Shown here piece after piece: positions 14,497 to 22,408 of a stretch of DNA of 25,651 nt (the stretch's first letter is position 1; every line of letters starts with the position of its first letter). Under the pieces are notes generated by a model. It searched no databases. It was given only the letters and a program-made list of their open reading frames with translations, and was not told where the DNA came from. The position numbers and the translations under genes are program-made. Origin of the DNA: Comamonadaceae bacterium (lineage in GTDB: Bacteria > Pseudomonadota > Gammaproteobacteria > Burkholderiales > Burkholderiaceae_C); the NCBI GenBank assembly GCA_027490555.1, contig JAIXXW010000040.1, positions 1-25,651 on the forward strand, written 5' to 3'.

Positions 14497-14537
14497 CCAG
14501 CGCCATGAGCTTGGCGCTGGCAGGGGCGTCCTATACT
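14497..14537 (+). promoter_or_regulatory. Candidate promoter and inverted repeat upstream of the TetR gene
   Basis: A perfect 8-base inverted repeat (CCAGCGCC at 14497-14504, complement at 14513-14520, 8-base loop) partly overlaps a possible -35 (TTGGCG, 14511-14516). A TATACT hexamer at 14532-14537 is a plausible -10, although the 15-base spacing is short. The repeat could also be the hydrolase terminator, but no T-tract follows. Confidence 0.35.
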
Positions 14538-14602
14538 TCGCGCTTGTCCAGCGGGTACGTTGGCATCAGGCGCTGCGTCAGCGCGTCACAGAGACTGTTG
14601 CA

Positions 14603-15304
14603 ATGTTTATGGAACCCAGCCACCCCGTCAATCCCAGAGATCCTTCAGGCGCTTTGGCCGCTGCCAAAGAAACTGGCCGTACCAACGACCCAGCACGCAC
14701 CATGGCCGAGATCTTGGCCGTGGCAACGCACGAGTTTGCCGACAAGGGGCTCACGGGGGCGAGGATCGACGCGATTGCGGCAGCCACCCGCACCAGCAAG
14801 CGCATGATCTATTACTACTTCGGCAGCAAGGACGGGCTTTACCTGGCTGTGCTCGAAGAGGCTTACCGCCGCATGCGCGCCATAGAGTCAGGCCTGCACT
14901 TGGGTGATCTGCCGCCGCTGGCGGCGTTGCAAAAATTGGTCGAGTTCACGTACGACCACCACCGCGACAACGAGGACTTTATCCGCTTGGTGATGAACGA
15001 AAACATCCAACGCGGCGATTACCTGCGTCAAAGCAGTAACATTCAGCAGCTCAACTCCACGGCCATTCGCGCTGTGCGCGATGTGTACGAACGCGGGGTG
15101 CAGGACGGCGTCTTTCGCCCAGGGCTGGAGCCTGTGGACATCCACTCGGCCATTTCGGCCTTCACGTTTTTCAACGTGTCCAACCGCCACACCTTTGGTG
15201 TGATTTTTCAGGACAAAGCCAGCCCCACCAAGGCCCAGACCCTCAAGCGTGAGCATGTGGTCGAACTGATCCTGCGCTTTGTCAGCCATTCCATTTCGGC
15301 ATAA
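14603..15304 (+). CDS. TetR/AcrR-family transcriptional regulator
   Basis: This is a DNA-binding repressor that probably controls the transporter and catabolic genes that follow. The 233-residue protein has the TetR helix-turn-helix at about residues 36-82: ILAVATHEFADKGLTGARID, then AIAAATRTSKRMIYYYFGSK, the most diagnostic stretch of the family. A long ligand-binding domain follows. ATG at 14603 is used; a second ATG lies two codons later. It is co-oriented with, and 96 bases from, dctQ. A palindromic TetR-type site in that gap suggests it represses the downstream operon and is released by a substrate such as a dehydroshikimate-related acid; the ligand is inference. Confidence 0.93.
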   Translation: MFMEPSHPVNPRDPSGALAAAKETGRTNDPARTMAEILAVATHEFADKGLTGARIDAIAAATRTSKRMIYYYFGSKDGLYLAVLEEAYRRMRAIESGLHLGDLPPLAALQKLVEFTYDHHRDNEDFIRLVMNENIQRGDYLRQSSNIQQLNSTAIRAVRDVYERGVQDGVFRPGLEPVDIHSAISAFTFFNVSNRHTFGVIFQDKASPTKAQTLKREHVVELILRFVSHSISA

Positions 15305-15356
15305 CAGCTGGTCCGCCAAGGCGCCAAAACATAGGGTAATCACCAGTCCCCAAAAA

Positions 15357-15370
15357 ACTAACCAGTTCGT
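15357..15370. promoter_or_regulatory. Candidate TetR-family operator
   Basis: ACTAAC-CA-GTTCGT has 6-base arms with one mismatch, the ACTAAC/GTTnGT pattern often bound by TetR-family dimers. A second flanking repeat, CCAGT at 15362-15366 with ACTGG at 15376-15380, overlaps it. It lies between the tetR stop and dctQ, ideally placed to control the TRAP operon. Confidence 0.5.
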
Positions 15371-15400
15371 ACATTACTGGGAGTCCTGAACGGGAGACGC

Positions 15401-15940
15401 GTGTTGGTTCAAAAATTCATCGATGGTTTTTGCAAAGTCCTGAGCGTTGCCATCGCCTTGTTTCTGGCCGTGATGGTGGTGTTGGTGTTTGGCAATGTGG
15501 TCATGCGCTACGGGTTCAACTCGGGCATCACCTTGTCGGAAGAACTCTCGCGCTGGTTGTTCGTCTGGATGACCTTCATGGGCGCGGTGATTGCCCTGAG
15601 GGAGCATGGGCACCTGGGCACCGACATGTTGCTGAGCCGTTTGGGCCCGGTGGGCAAAAAGTGTTGCTTGGGTTTGTCTTATCTGACCATGCTGTTCATC
15701 TGCTGGCTGCTGTTCAAGGGGGCCTACCAACAAACCGTCATCAACCTGGGCAGCACCAGTGCGGTGATGGAAGTGTCTATGGCATGGGTGTATGCCCCTG
15801 GCGTGGTGTTTGCAGTCATGGGCGGGTTGATCTTGGTGAGCGACTTGTTTCGCCTGCTGACCGGTCAAGTGCACGATGAAGACCTGGTCATGGTGCAGGA
15901 GTCCGAATCGGCGCCACACACCAGCCACGGCAAAGACTGA
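15401..15940 (+). CDS. dctQ: TRAP transporter small permease subunit DctQ
   Basis: This is the small membrane subunit of a tripartite ATP-independent periplasmic transporter, powered by the sodium or proton gradient. The 179-residue protein has four hydrophobic helices (about residues 15-35, 48-68, 88-108 and 128-150) with DctQ-like motifs GFNSGITLSEELSRWLFVW and REHGHLGTDMLL in the loop between helices two and three. GTG at 15401 with a GGGAG site is the start used; TTG at 15404 is an alternative. It is followed after 17 bases by dctM, and together with dctP forms a complete system. Confidence 0.94.
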   Translation: MLVQKFIDGFCKVLSVAIALFLAVMVVLVFGNVVMRYGFNSGITLSEELSRWLFVWMTFMGAVIALREHGHLGTDMLLSRLGPVGKKCCLGLSYLTMLFICWLLFKGAYQQTVINLGSTSAVMEVSMAWVYAPGVVFAVMGGLILVSDLFRLLTGQVHDEDLVMVQESESAPHTSHGKD

Positions 15941-15957
15941 AGGCACAGGGCACGCAC

Positions 15958-17235
15958 ATGACGATCGCTGTTTTTATTTTTTCTTTGCTGGGTGCCATGG
16001 CCATTGGTATCCCCATCGCGTTTGCGCTGATGGTTTGCGGCGTGGCGCTGATGTGGCATCTGAACATGTTCGATGCCCAGATCCTCGCGCAAAATCTGCT
16101 CGAAGGCGCCAACAGCTTCCCTTTGCTGGCCGTACCTTTTTTCATGCTGGCCGGCGAGATCATGAACGCAGGCGGTTTGTCACGCCGCATCGTGAACTTT
16201 GCGATGGCCTGTGTGGGCCACATCAAAGGCGGTCTCGGCTATGTGACCATCATGGCGGCTGTGATCATGGCGGCCTTGTCCGGTTCGGCCGTGGCCGATG
16301 CTGCGGCCCTGTCAGCCCTGCTTTTGCCGATGATGGTGGCCGCTGGCCATGACCGGGCGCGCACGGCGGGCTTGATTGCCTCTGCCAGCATCATCGCCCC
16401 GGTCATTCCTCCCAGCATCGGGTTCGTGATCTTTGGCGTGGCGGGCAATGTGTCCATCTCCAAGTTGTTCATGGCGGGCATCGTGCCCGGCATCATGTTG
16501 GGTGCCGCGCTGTGGCTCACCTGGTGGTGGTTGGCACGGCGTGAAATGGTGCAGGTGCCGCCGCGCAAATCCATGGGCGAGGTCCTGGTGGCCATGCGCG
16601 ACGCCACTTGGGCGTTGGTCATGCCACTCATCGTGGTGTTTGGCCTGAAGTTCGGTGTGTTCACCCCCACCGAAGCAGCGGTGGTGGCGGCAGTCTATGC
16701 CTTGTTCATCTCCACCTGCGTTTACCGCGAACTGGGGCTCAAAGATCTGTACCCCTTGTTTGTCAGCTCGGCCAAAACCAGCGCGGTGGTGATGTTCTTG
16801 GTGGCGGCCGCCATGGTGTCGGCCTGGCTCATCACCGTGGCCAACTTGCCTGCACAGTTGATCGAGATCTTGCAGCCCCTGCTCGACAGCCCCCGTTTGC
16901 TCATGTTCACCATCATGGTGATCATCATTGTGGTGGGCACCGCGCTCGATATGACGCCTACCATTTTGTTGTTGACCCCGGTGCTCATGCCCGTAGTCAA
17001 GGCGGCAGGCATTGACCCGGTTTATTTCGGGGTGCTGTTCATCATCAATTGTGCGATCGGCCTGATCACGCCGCCCGTGGGCACGGTGCTCAACGCGGTG
17101 GCCGGTGTTGGAAAAATCAGCATGGACGAAGTCACCCGAGGCGTGTTGCCATTCATGATCGCCCAATTCGGCTTGATGTTTGCGTTGGTTCTCTTTCCCG
17201 CTTTGGTCATGGTGCCAGCGCGCTGGTTCTACTGA
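15958..17235 (+). CDS. dctM: TRAP transporter large permease subunit DctM
   Basis: This is the large channel subunit of the TRAP transporter. The 425-residue protein is almost wholly hydrophobic, with about 12 helices, and shows DctM motifs: FFMLAGEIMNAGGLSRRIV, ALSGSAVADAAALSALLLP, IAPVIPPSIGFVIFGV and GTALDMTPTILLLTPVLMP. The start is ATG at 15958. It lies 17 bases after dctQ and about 90 bases before dctP, all in one direction. The substrate cannot be read from the sequence alone. The catabolic genes downstream suggest an alicyclic acid such as shikimate, quinate or 3-dehydroshikimate. Confidence 0.96.
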   Translation: MTIAVFIFSLLGAMAIGIPIAFALMVCGVALMWHLNMFDAQILAQNLLEGANSFPLLAVPFFMLAGEIMNAGGLSRRIVNFAMACVGHIKGGLGYVTIMAAVIMAALSGSAVADAAALSALLLPMMVAAGHDRARTAGLIASASIIAPVIPPSIGFVIFGVAGNVSISKLFMAGIVPGIMLGAALWLTWWWLARREMVQVPPRKSMGEVLVAMRDATWALVMPLIVVFGLKFGVFTPTEAAVVAAVYALFISTCVYRELGLKDLYPLFVSSAKTSAVVMFLVAAAMVSAWLITVANLPAQLIEILQPLLDSPRLLMFTIMVIIIVVGTALDMTPTILLLTPVLMPVVKAAGIDPVYFGVLFIINCAIGLITPPVGTVLNAVAGVGKISMDEVTRGVLPFMIAQFGLMFALVLFPALVMVPARWFY

Positions 17236-17327
17236 TTTCTCGGGCGTCGTCTGACCGGGTACGCCAGACGACAAGCCCCACACATGACGAGCGTACGTCC
17301 GATTCACCTTTATTTTGGAGACATCTC

Positions 17328-18323
17328 ATGAAACGTGTATTCATCAAGTCCTTGATCGCGACCGTGGCTTTGGCGGCTGTGGGTGTGGCTTCGGCGCAGG
17401 ACAAAACCATCAAGTTCGCCAACCAGAATGCGGCGGGTCACCCCATCGTTCAGGGCATGGAGAAGTTCAAGGAAATCGTCGAGAAAAACTCGGGCGGCAA
17501 GATCAAAGTCAACATCTTCCCTGGTGGCGCACTGGGCAGTGACCAGGCCAACGTGTCGGCCCTGCAAGGCGGGACGCTGGAAATGGCGTCCATGAACTCT
17601 GGCATCTTTGCTTCGCAAGTGCGTGAATTTTCGGTGTTTGACTTCCCCTTCATGTTCGCCAGTGGCCAAGAAGCCGATGTGGTCGTGGACGGTGCTTTTG
17701 GCAAAAAAATGCATGCCCGACTGGAAGAAAAAGGCCTGGTGGGTCTGGGCTTTTATGAACTGGGCTTTCGCCACTTGACCAACAGCCGTCGCGCCATCAA
17801 CAAGGTGTCTGAAATCGAAGGCCTGAAACTGCGCGTGATCCCCAACCCGATCAACGTGGACTGGGTCAAGGCCCTGGGTGCCAACCCCACCCCGTTGCCA
17901 TTCCCCGAGCTGTACGCTGCGCTTGAACAAAAAGCCGTGGACGGCCAGGAAAATCCAGTGGCCACCATCAACGGCGCCAAACTTTTTGAAGTGCAAAAAC
18001 ACCTGGCCTTGACCGGTCACCAATACAACCCCCAGTCGGTCGTGATGAGCAAAAAGTTTTGGGACACCTTGTCAGCCGCTGAAAAGAAAATCGTCAGCGA
18101 CGCGGTTGCAGAGTCCTCCAAGTTTCAGCGCACCCAGGCACGGGCACAAGAGGCCAGTTTGTTGGAGAACCTGAAGAAAAACGGCATGCAAGTGACCAGC
18201 TTGCCAGCTGCAGAAGTGGCCATTTTGCGCGACAAGATGAAGCCCGTGATTGCCAAGCATGGCGAGGCGATTGCCGCTACCGTGACCGAGTTGCAGGCCG
18301 AGCTGGCCAAGCTTCGCAAGTGA
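17328..18323 (+). CDS. dctP: TRAP transporter periplasmic substrate-binding protein DctP
   Basis: This is the periplasmic binding protein that delivers substrate to DctQM. It has a signal peptide, MKRVFIKSLIATVALAAVG, with cleavage after VASA. Core motifs are VNIFPGGALGSDQ, SVFDFPFMF, the ligand-binding Arg in EIEGLKLRVIPNP, which usually salt-bridges a substrate carboxylate, and ALEQKAVDGQENP. That Arg supports a carboxylated substrate. ATG at 17328 follows TTGGAG. The 331-residue length is normal. A strong terminator follows the stop, so dctQMP may be largely its own transcript, with read-through to the catabolic genes. Confidence 0.96.
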   Translation: MKRVFIKSLIATVALAAVGVASAQDKTIKFANQNAAGHPIVQGMEKFKEIVEKNSGGKIKVNIFPGGALGSDQANVSALQGGTLEMASMNSGIFASQVREFSVFDFPFMFASGQEADVVVDGAFGKKMHARLEEKGLVGLGFYELGFRHLTNSRRAINKVSEIEGLKLRVIPNPINVDWVKALGANPTPLPFPELYAALEQKAVDGQENPVATINGAKLFEVQKHLALTGHQYNPQSVVMSKKFWDTLSAAEKKIVSDAVAESSKFQRTQARAQEASLLENLKKNGMQVTSLPAAEVAILRDKMKPVIAKHGEAIAATVTELQAELAKLRK

Positions 18324-18330
18324 AGGCGCC

Positions 18331-18367
18331 ATCCATGGCCGAGCGCAAGCAGGCCATGGATTTTTCT
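18331..18367 (+). terminator. Rho-independent terminator after dctP
   Basis: Perfect 10-base arms (ATCCATGGCC at 18331-18340, complement at 18352-18361) enclose an 11-base loop and run into TTTTT. It sits between dctP and the shikimate dehydrogenase, 8 bases after the dctP stop. Confidence 0.85.
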
Positions 18368-18404
18368 CTGAACGGCATTCGCTCACCAGGCTTCACTTCG
18401 CACC

Positions 18405-19238
18405 ATGATCAACGGCCATACCGAACTCATCGCCCACATTGGCTATCCAACGCACACCTTCAAATCACCGATGATTTATAACCCGTACTTCAACGAGGCG
18501 GGCATCAATGCGGTGGTGGTGCCCATGGCTTGCAAGCCAGAGAACTACGGCGCATTCTTGAAGTCGATGTTCATGCTGGAGAACATTCGGGGCGCGCTGA
18601 TCACCATGCCGCACAAGGTCAGCACCGTCGGTTTGATCGATGAAGTCACCGCCACTGTGCGCGTGGCGGGGGCTTGTAACGCGGTCAAGCGCTTGGCCGA
18701 TGGCCGCTTGGTGGGCGACTTGTTCGATGGCTCAGGATTTGTGCGTGGCGTGCAGCGCAAGGGCTTTGACCTGAGCGCCAAACGAGCACTGGTGGTGGGC
18801 ACGGGCGGAGTGGGCTCTGCCATTGCGGCATCGCTTGCGGGTGCAGGCATTGCGGGCATCAGTTTGTTTGATGTCAACAGCGCTTGCAGCCAAGCACTGG
18901 CCAAGCGACTCCAAGACAACTACCCCGAAATTGAGGTGCGTACCGGGTCGAAAGACCCGGTGGGGCACGATCTGGTCGTCAACGCCACGCCCTTGGGCAT
19001 GAACGAAGGCGATCCACTGCCCCTCGATGTCTCTCGGTTGTCTCCCGAGACTTTTGTGGGTGAGGTGGTGATGAAGGCCGAGACCACAGAGTTTTTGGCT
19101 GCCGCCCAAGCGCGCGGCTGTCGCACGCAGGTGGGTACCGACATGCTGTACGAGCAGATTCCGGCTTATCTGGAGTTTTTTGGCTTGCCCACGACCACTG
19201 CCGAAGTGCTGCGACGTGTGGCGCAGTTGAGTTACTGA
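18405..19238 (+). CDS. Shikimate dehydrogenase family protein (quinate/shikimate catabolic type)
   Basis: This NAD(P)-dependent oxidoreductase interconverts shikimate (or quinate) and 3-dehydroshikimate (or 3-dehydroquinate). The 277-residue protein shows a substrate-binding start (THTFKSPMIYNPYF), the catalytic Lys in ITMPHKVST (K71), RVAGACNAVKR, and Asp in GDLFDGSGF (D108). A Rossmann nucleotide site follows, GTGGVGSAIAASLAGAGI. The segment around Asp108 reads GDLFDG instead of the anabolic AroE form GxNTDG, consistent with a catabolic paralogue. Clustering with a TRAP transporter and a dehydroshikimate dehydratase-like gene supports that role. The start is ATG at 18405; no strong ribosome site is visible. 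Confidence 0.88.
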   Translation: MINGHTELIAHIGYPTHTFKSPMIYNPYFNEAGINAVVVPMACKPENYGAFLKSMFMLENIRGALITMPHKVSTVGLIDEVTATVRVAGACNAVKRLADGRLVGDLFDGSGFVRGVQRKGFDLSAKRALVVGTGGVGSAIAASLAGAGIAGISLFDVNSACSQALAKRLQDNYPEIEVRTGSKDPVGHDLVVNATPLGMNEGDPLPLDVSRLSPETFVGEVVMKAETTEFLAAAQARGCRTQVGTDMLYEQIPAYLEFFGLPTTTAEVLRRVAQLSY

Positions 19239-19288
19239 AACTCATTTTTGCAGGGCAGTTTCCTGCCAATGAACACAGGAGTGTGCTG

Positions 19289-20164
19289 ATGACCATGAAC
19301 AAAGTGGGCCGCGAAGCCGTCCCTGAAATGCCCAATCGCTTGGGCATCGCAGGCATCGAATTCATAGAGTACGCCACCAGCCGCCCCCAGGCACTGGGAC
19401 AGGTGCTGGAGAGCATGGGTTTTCGTCCGCTGGCCCGTCACCGCTCGCGTGAGGTCACCTTGTACCGCCAGGGCACGATGAACCTGGTGGTCAATGCCAG
19501 CCCGGATGACGCCCGTGTGAGCAACACGGTCGATGGTCAGCCGGTCATCTCGGCCGTGGCCTTTCGGGTACAAGATGCCTTGAAGGCGCACAGCCGTTGC
19601 CTGGATTTGGGCGCATGGGACGTGGTCAGCCACGCGCAGGCCATGGAACTGCACATTCCTGCCATCCACGGCCCGGGTGGCAGCCGCTTTTACTTTGTGG
19701 ACCGCTGGCAAGAGTTCTCGATCTACGACATCGACTTCAAGCCCATCCCTACCGTGGACCCCAATCCACCTGCGCTGGCAGGCATGAGCTATTTTGGTTT
19801 GGTGCAGTACATCGGCGCAGCCCGCAGTGCCGATTGGCTGACCTATTACGAACACATGTTCGACTTCACCAGCATTCCCGACGATGAGCGCTTTGGCATC
19901 TTGCCCAAGGGCAAGCTGATGAAAAGCCCCTGCGGCAGCTTCTTGTGGCAACTGGTGGAGCCTGAGCCTTGGATGGATGCGGATGACAGCCCAGAATCCC
20001 TGCGGCGCATTGGTCTGGGTGTGCCCGATGTGGGTCAGGCTGTGACGGCGCTCAAGGCGCAAGGGGTGGAGTTTGTCGAGTCCACCCAGTTGCACCCCGA
20101 AGACCGAGGTGCACTCACCCGCGCCACCCTCGGCACGGTGGCCTTTGAACTGGTTCACCAGTGA
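19289..20164 (+). CDS. HPPD-like VOC protein, iron ligands apparently lost
   Basis: This protein has the two-domain vicinal-oxygen-chelate fold of 4-hydroxyphenylpyruvate dioxygenase. The N-terminal half shows GIEFIEYATSRPQALGQVLE, RHRSREVTLYRQGTMNLVVN and FRVQDALKAHSRCLDLGA; the domain joint is FSIYDIDF. In the C-terminal half, the residues aligning with the two iron His of HPPD read Gly (SYFGLVQYIG) and Arg (RRIGLGV), and only the C-terminal Glu (FELVHQ) remains. HPPD activity is therefore unlikely. In Pseudomonas QuiC1 such a domain is fused to a dehydroshikimate dehydratase; here it is a separate gene overlapping the dehydratase-like gene by 4 bases. ATG at 19289 follows AGGAG. Confidence 0.82.
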   Translation: MTMNKVGREAVPEMPNRLGIAGIEFIEYATSRPQALGQVLESMGFRPLARHRSREVTLYRQGTMNLVVNASPDDARVSNTVDGQPVISAVAFRVQDALKAHSRCLDLGAWDVVSHAQAMELHIPAIHGPGGSRFYFVDRWQEFSIYDIDFKPIPTVDPNPPALAGMSYFGLVQYIGAARSADWLTYYEHMFDFTSIPDDERFGILPKGKLMKSPCGSFLWQLVEPEPWMDADDSPESLRRIGLGVPDVGQAVTALKAQGVEFVESTQLHPEDRGALTRATLGTVAFELVHQ

Positions 20165-21054
20165 GGCTGCGCATGAACTTGCTCGACGGCTACGGCATGG
20201 ACACCATCACCATGGCAGGCACCTTAGAGGCCAAGCTGGCCGCCATGAAGGCAGTCGGTTTTTCTCAGGTGATGCTGATGGCGCGCGATCTGGTCACCCA
20301 CCCAGGGGGCGTGAAGGCGGCTGTGGAGACAGTGCGCCAAAGCGGCATGCGGCCCACAGGCTTTCAGGTCTTGCGTGATTTTGAAGGCCTTTCAGGGCAC
20401 CTGCACAGCTACAAACTCGACATTGCCAAATCGATGCTCGAGATGTGTGCCGCCACAGGCAGCAAAGTTTTGCTGGTGTGCTCGTCCACTTTGCGCCACG
20501 CGACACAAGACCTCGACGCCATCGCCGCTGACCTGAAAAAACTCGCCATATTGGCCGTCCCGCTGGGCATCCAGATCGCCTACGAAGCCCTGTCTTGGGG
20601 CCGCACAGTCAACGAGTTCAGCACCAGCTGGGACGTGGTCTGCCGTGCCGACTGCCCCAATCTGGGCATTGGCATTGACGCCTTCCACATCCTCGCGGCC
20701 AAGACCTCCTTGGACGCCATCGAAGAATTGGACCCTTCCAAGATCTTTTTGGTGCAGCTGTCGGACTTCATGTGGCAAGAAACACCCACTTTTGAAGAGC
20801 GCATGAGCACAGCACGCACTTTCCGTGTTTTTCCGGGAGAGGGTGTGCACAGCGAGCAGCTGGCCGATCTGGTGCTGCGCCTGGACCGCATCGGTTACCG
20901 GGGAGATTACAGCTTCGAAGTGTTCAACGACGATTACCAGCAACTGCCGCTGGACACGGTGGCCCAGCGCGCTCGGCGCAGTGCCACTTGGTTGCAGCAG
21001 GACGTGCTGCACAAAGCTGCGCCCTTGCCGCAGTGGGCGCTTGGCAGGGCCTGA
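20161..21054 (+). CDS. 3-dehydroshikimate dehydratase-like TIM-barrel protein (QuiC/AsbF type)
   Basis: This is a metal-dependent sugar-isomerase-type TIM barrel, probably converting 3-dehydroshikimate to protocatechuate. Candidate metal and active-site residues, numbered from the ATG at 20173, are Glu in YEALSWGRTVN (E138), GIDAFHIL (D169, H172), FLVQLSDFMW (Q195, D198), PGEGVH and YSFEVFND (E249). These match the AsbF/QuiC pattern. GTG at 20161 overlaps the VOC stop (GTGA), giving tight coupling; ATG at 20173 is an alternative start. Split from its HPPD-like partner, it may form a complex with it. Its place after shikimate dehydrogenase fits a quinate/shikimate degradation route. Other sugar isomerase activities cannot be excluded. 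Confidence 0.8.
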   Translation: MRLRMNLLDGYGMDTITMAGTLEAKLAAMKAVGFSQVMLMARDLVTHPGGVKAAVETVRQSGMRPTGFQVLRDFEGLSGHLHSYKLDIAKSMLEMCAATGSKVLLVCSSTLRHATQDLDAIAADLKKLAILAVPLGIQIAYEALSWGRTVNEFSTSWDVVCRADCPNLGIGIDAFHILAAKTSLDAIEELDPSKIFLVQLSDFMWQETPTFEERMSTARTFRVFPGEGVHSEQLADLVLRLDRIGYRGDYSFEVFNDDYQQLPLDTVAQRARRSATWLQQDVLHKAAPLPQWALGRA

Positions 21055-21404
21055 TTCATTCAATCCACATGATGCGACTTGCCTGAAGTTGAGCCTTCAG
21101 TCAGTTGAGCTGAGGAGGTTTTCAGAAAAGGGCTTGCAGGCCTTTTCTTTCGAGGAAAGTCAATTTCTGGGTGATGAGCCAACGGGCTTTTGCCCTCGAA
21201 CGTCCTCTTATGAACCATTGACATGCTGGTGTTGAGAATGGCCGCAATAACGGCCTGACGCTCATGCGCCTTGTTGCAAACATTTTCAAGCCACCATTCA
21301 ATGCATATGTCTCTTGTGCTTTGCACAAAACATCAGGCACGTCAGAGGTGGCTCGAAATTGCGCCAAGGCAAGCCAATGGACAGAGTGCTGCATTGCTCA
21401 TGCA
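21055..21404. other. Non-coding gap between the dehydratase-like gene and the Bug-type gene
   Basis: This 350-base gap is moderately A+T rich and holds no convincing gene. A short inverted repeat (AGAAAAGG at 21124-21131, complement at 21141-21148) with a modest T-rich tail could end the catabolic transcript, or the convergent one. Minus-strand frames cross it (21060-21326 and 21122-21394) but match nothing I recognise and lack ribosome sites. Confidence 0.4.
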
Positions 21405-22379
21405 TCACTGCTGCGGGATGCCCGCTTTCTGGATCACATCGGTCCAGCGCTTGATGTCGGCGTCGAGCAACTGGGCCAGTTGTGCGGGCGTGCTGGACTG
21501 GGCCTGCACATTGAAGCCCGCCAGCCTTTGCACCATCTCGGGCGCGGCCAGCACCTTGACCAATTCGGCATTCAGGCGGTTGACCACCGCCTGGGGGGTC
21601 TTGGCGGGGACGGCCAGGGCGTTCCAGGACGACACATTGAAGTCGCTCAGGCCTGGCAACTCGCGCACCACCGGGGTTTGCGGCAGGTCTTGCGGGCGCT
21701 TGGCCCCCATCACGCCCAGCAAGCGCACGGCTTTGGCATTGATCTGGGGCTTGAGCGGGCCCAGGATTTCCACCACCACATCGACCTGACCGCCGCGCAA
21801 GGCATTGATCACGGCCGGCGTGCCGTTGTAGGGGATGATCTGTGCAATCAGATTGGCCTGGGTGCGGAACAATTCGCCCGCCAGGTGTTGGGTGCTGCCG
21901 ATGTTGATGGTGCCGATGTTGAGCTTGCCGGGGTTGGCGCGGCCAAAGCTGACCAGATCGGCCAGGGTTTTGTGCGGCGAGTTTTCGGGCACCACGATGG
22001 CGATGTCGAACAAGCCCAGCAAGGACACCGGGGCAAAGTCGGTGCGGGGGTTGAAGGGCAGGGCCTTGAACAGGCCCGCGCTCACCGCCGTGCCGTTGGA
22101 CATGAGCAGCAGGGTGTGGCCATCGGCTTCGGCACGGACGACCTGTTCGGCCGCCACGATGCCGCCTGCGCCGGGGCGGTTGTCGATCACCACGGGCTGG
22201 CCCAGGTTGACCGAGAGTTGCTGGGCCACGGCCCGCACGGTCAGGTCGGCCACGCCGCCCGCACCAAACGGCACCACGATGCGCAGGGGTTTGCTGGGAA
22301 AACTGCTTTGCGCCCAGGCGCTGTGGAAAGCCCCTGTGGACAAAAGGGCAGCTTGCATCAGGTGGCGGCGATTTAACAT
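21405..22379 (-). CDS. Bug/TctC-family tripartite tricarboxylate transporter substrate-binding protein
   Basis: This is a periplasmic binding protein of the Bug family, abundant in Burkholderiales, usually binding small carboxylates or related compounds. The 324-residue protein has a signal peptide, MLNRRHLMQAALLSTGAFHS, cleaved near SAWA|QSS. It shows the family motifs PLRIVVPFGAGGVADLTVR, VIDNRPGAGGIVAAE, NIGTINIGSTQHLAGELF and PYNGTPAVINALRGGQVDV. No TctA or TctB membrane partner is adjacent, so it is an orphan of the usual kind for this family. The ligand cannot be inferred. It diverges from the DUF3047-like gene across 29 bases. Confidence 0.95.
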   Translation of the reverse strand: MLNRRHLMQAALLSTGAFHSAWAQSSFPSKPLRIVVPFGAGGVADLTVRAVAQQLSVNLGQPVVIDNRPGAGGIVAAEQVVRAEADGHTLLLMSNGTAVSAGLFKALPFNPRTDFAPVSLLGLFDIAIVVPENSPHKTLADLVSFGRANPGKLNIGTINIGSTQHLAGELFRTQANLIAQIIPYNGTPAVINALRGGQVDVVVEILGPLKPQINAKAVRLLGVMGAKRPQDLPQTPVVRELPGLSDFNVSSWNALAVPAKTPQAVVNRLNAELVKVLAAPEMVQRLAGFNVQAQSSTPAQLAQLLDADIKRWTDVIQKAGIPQQ

Positions 22380-22408
22380 CTTGTCACTTTCGTCAGTTTT
22401 AAAATGCC

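Noticed and set aside
21060..21394. Two minus-strand frames in the gap after the dehydratase-like gene
   Set aside because: They overlap each other, lack ribosome sites and resemble nothing I know; a decayed gene cannot be excluded but is not supported.
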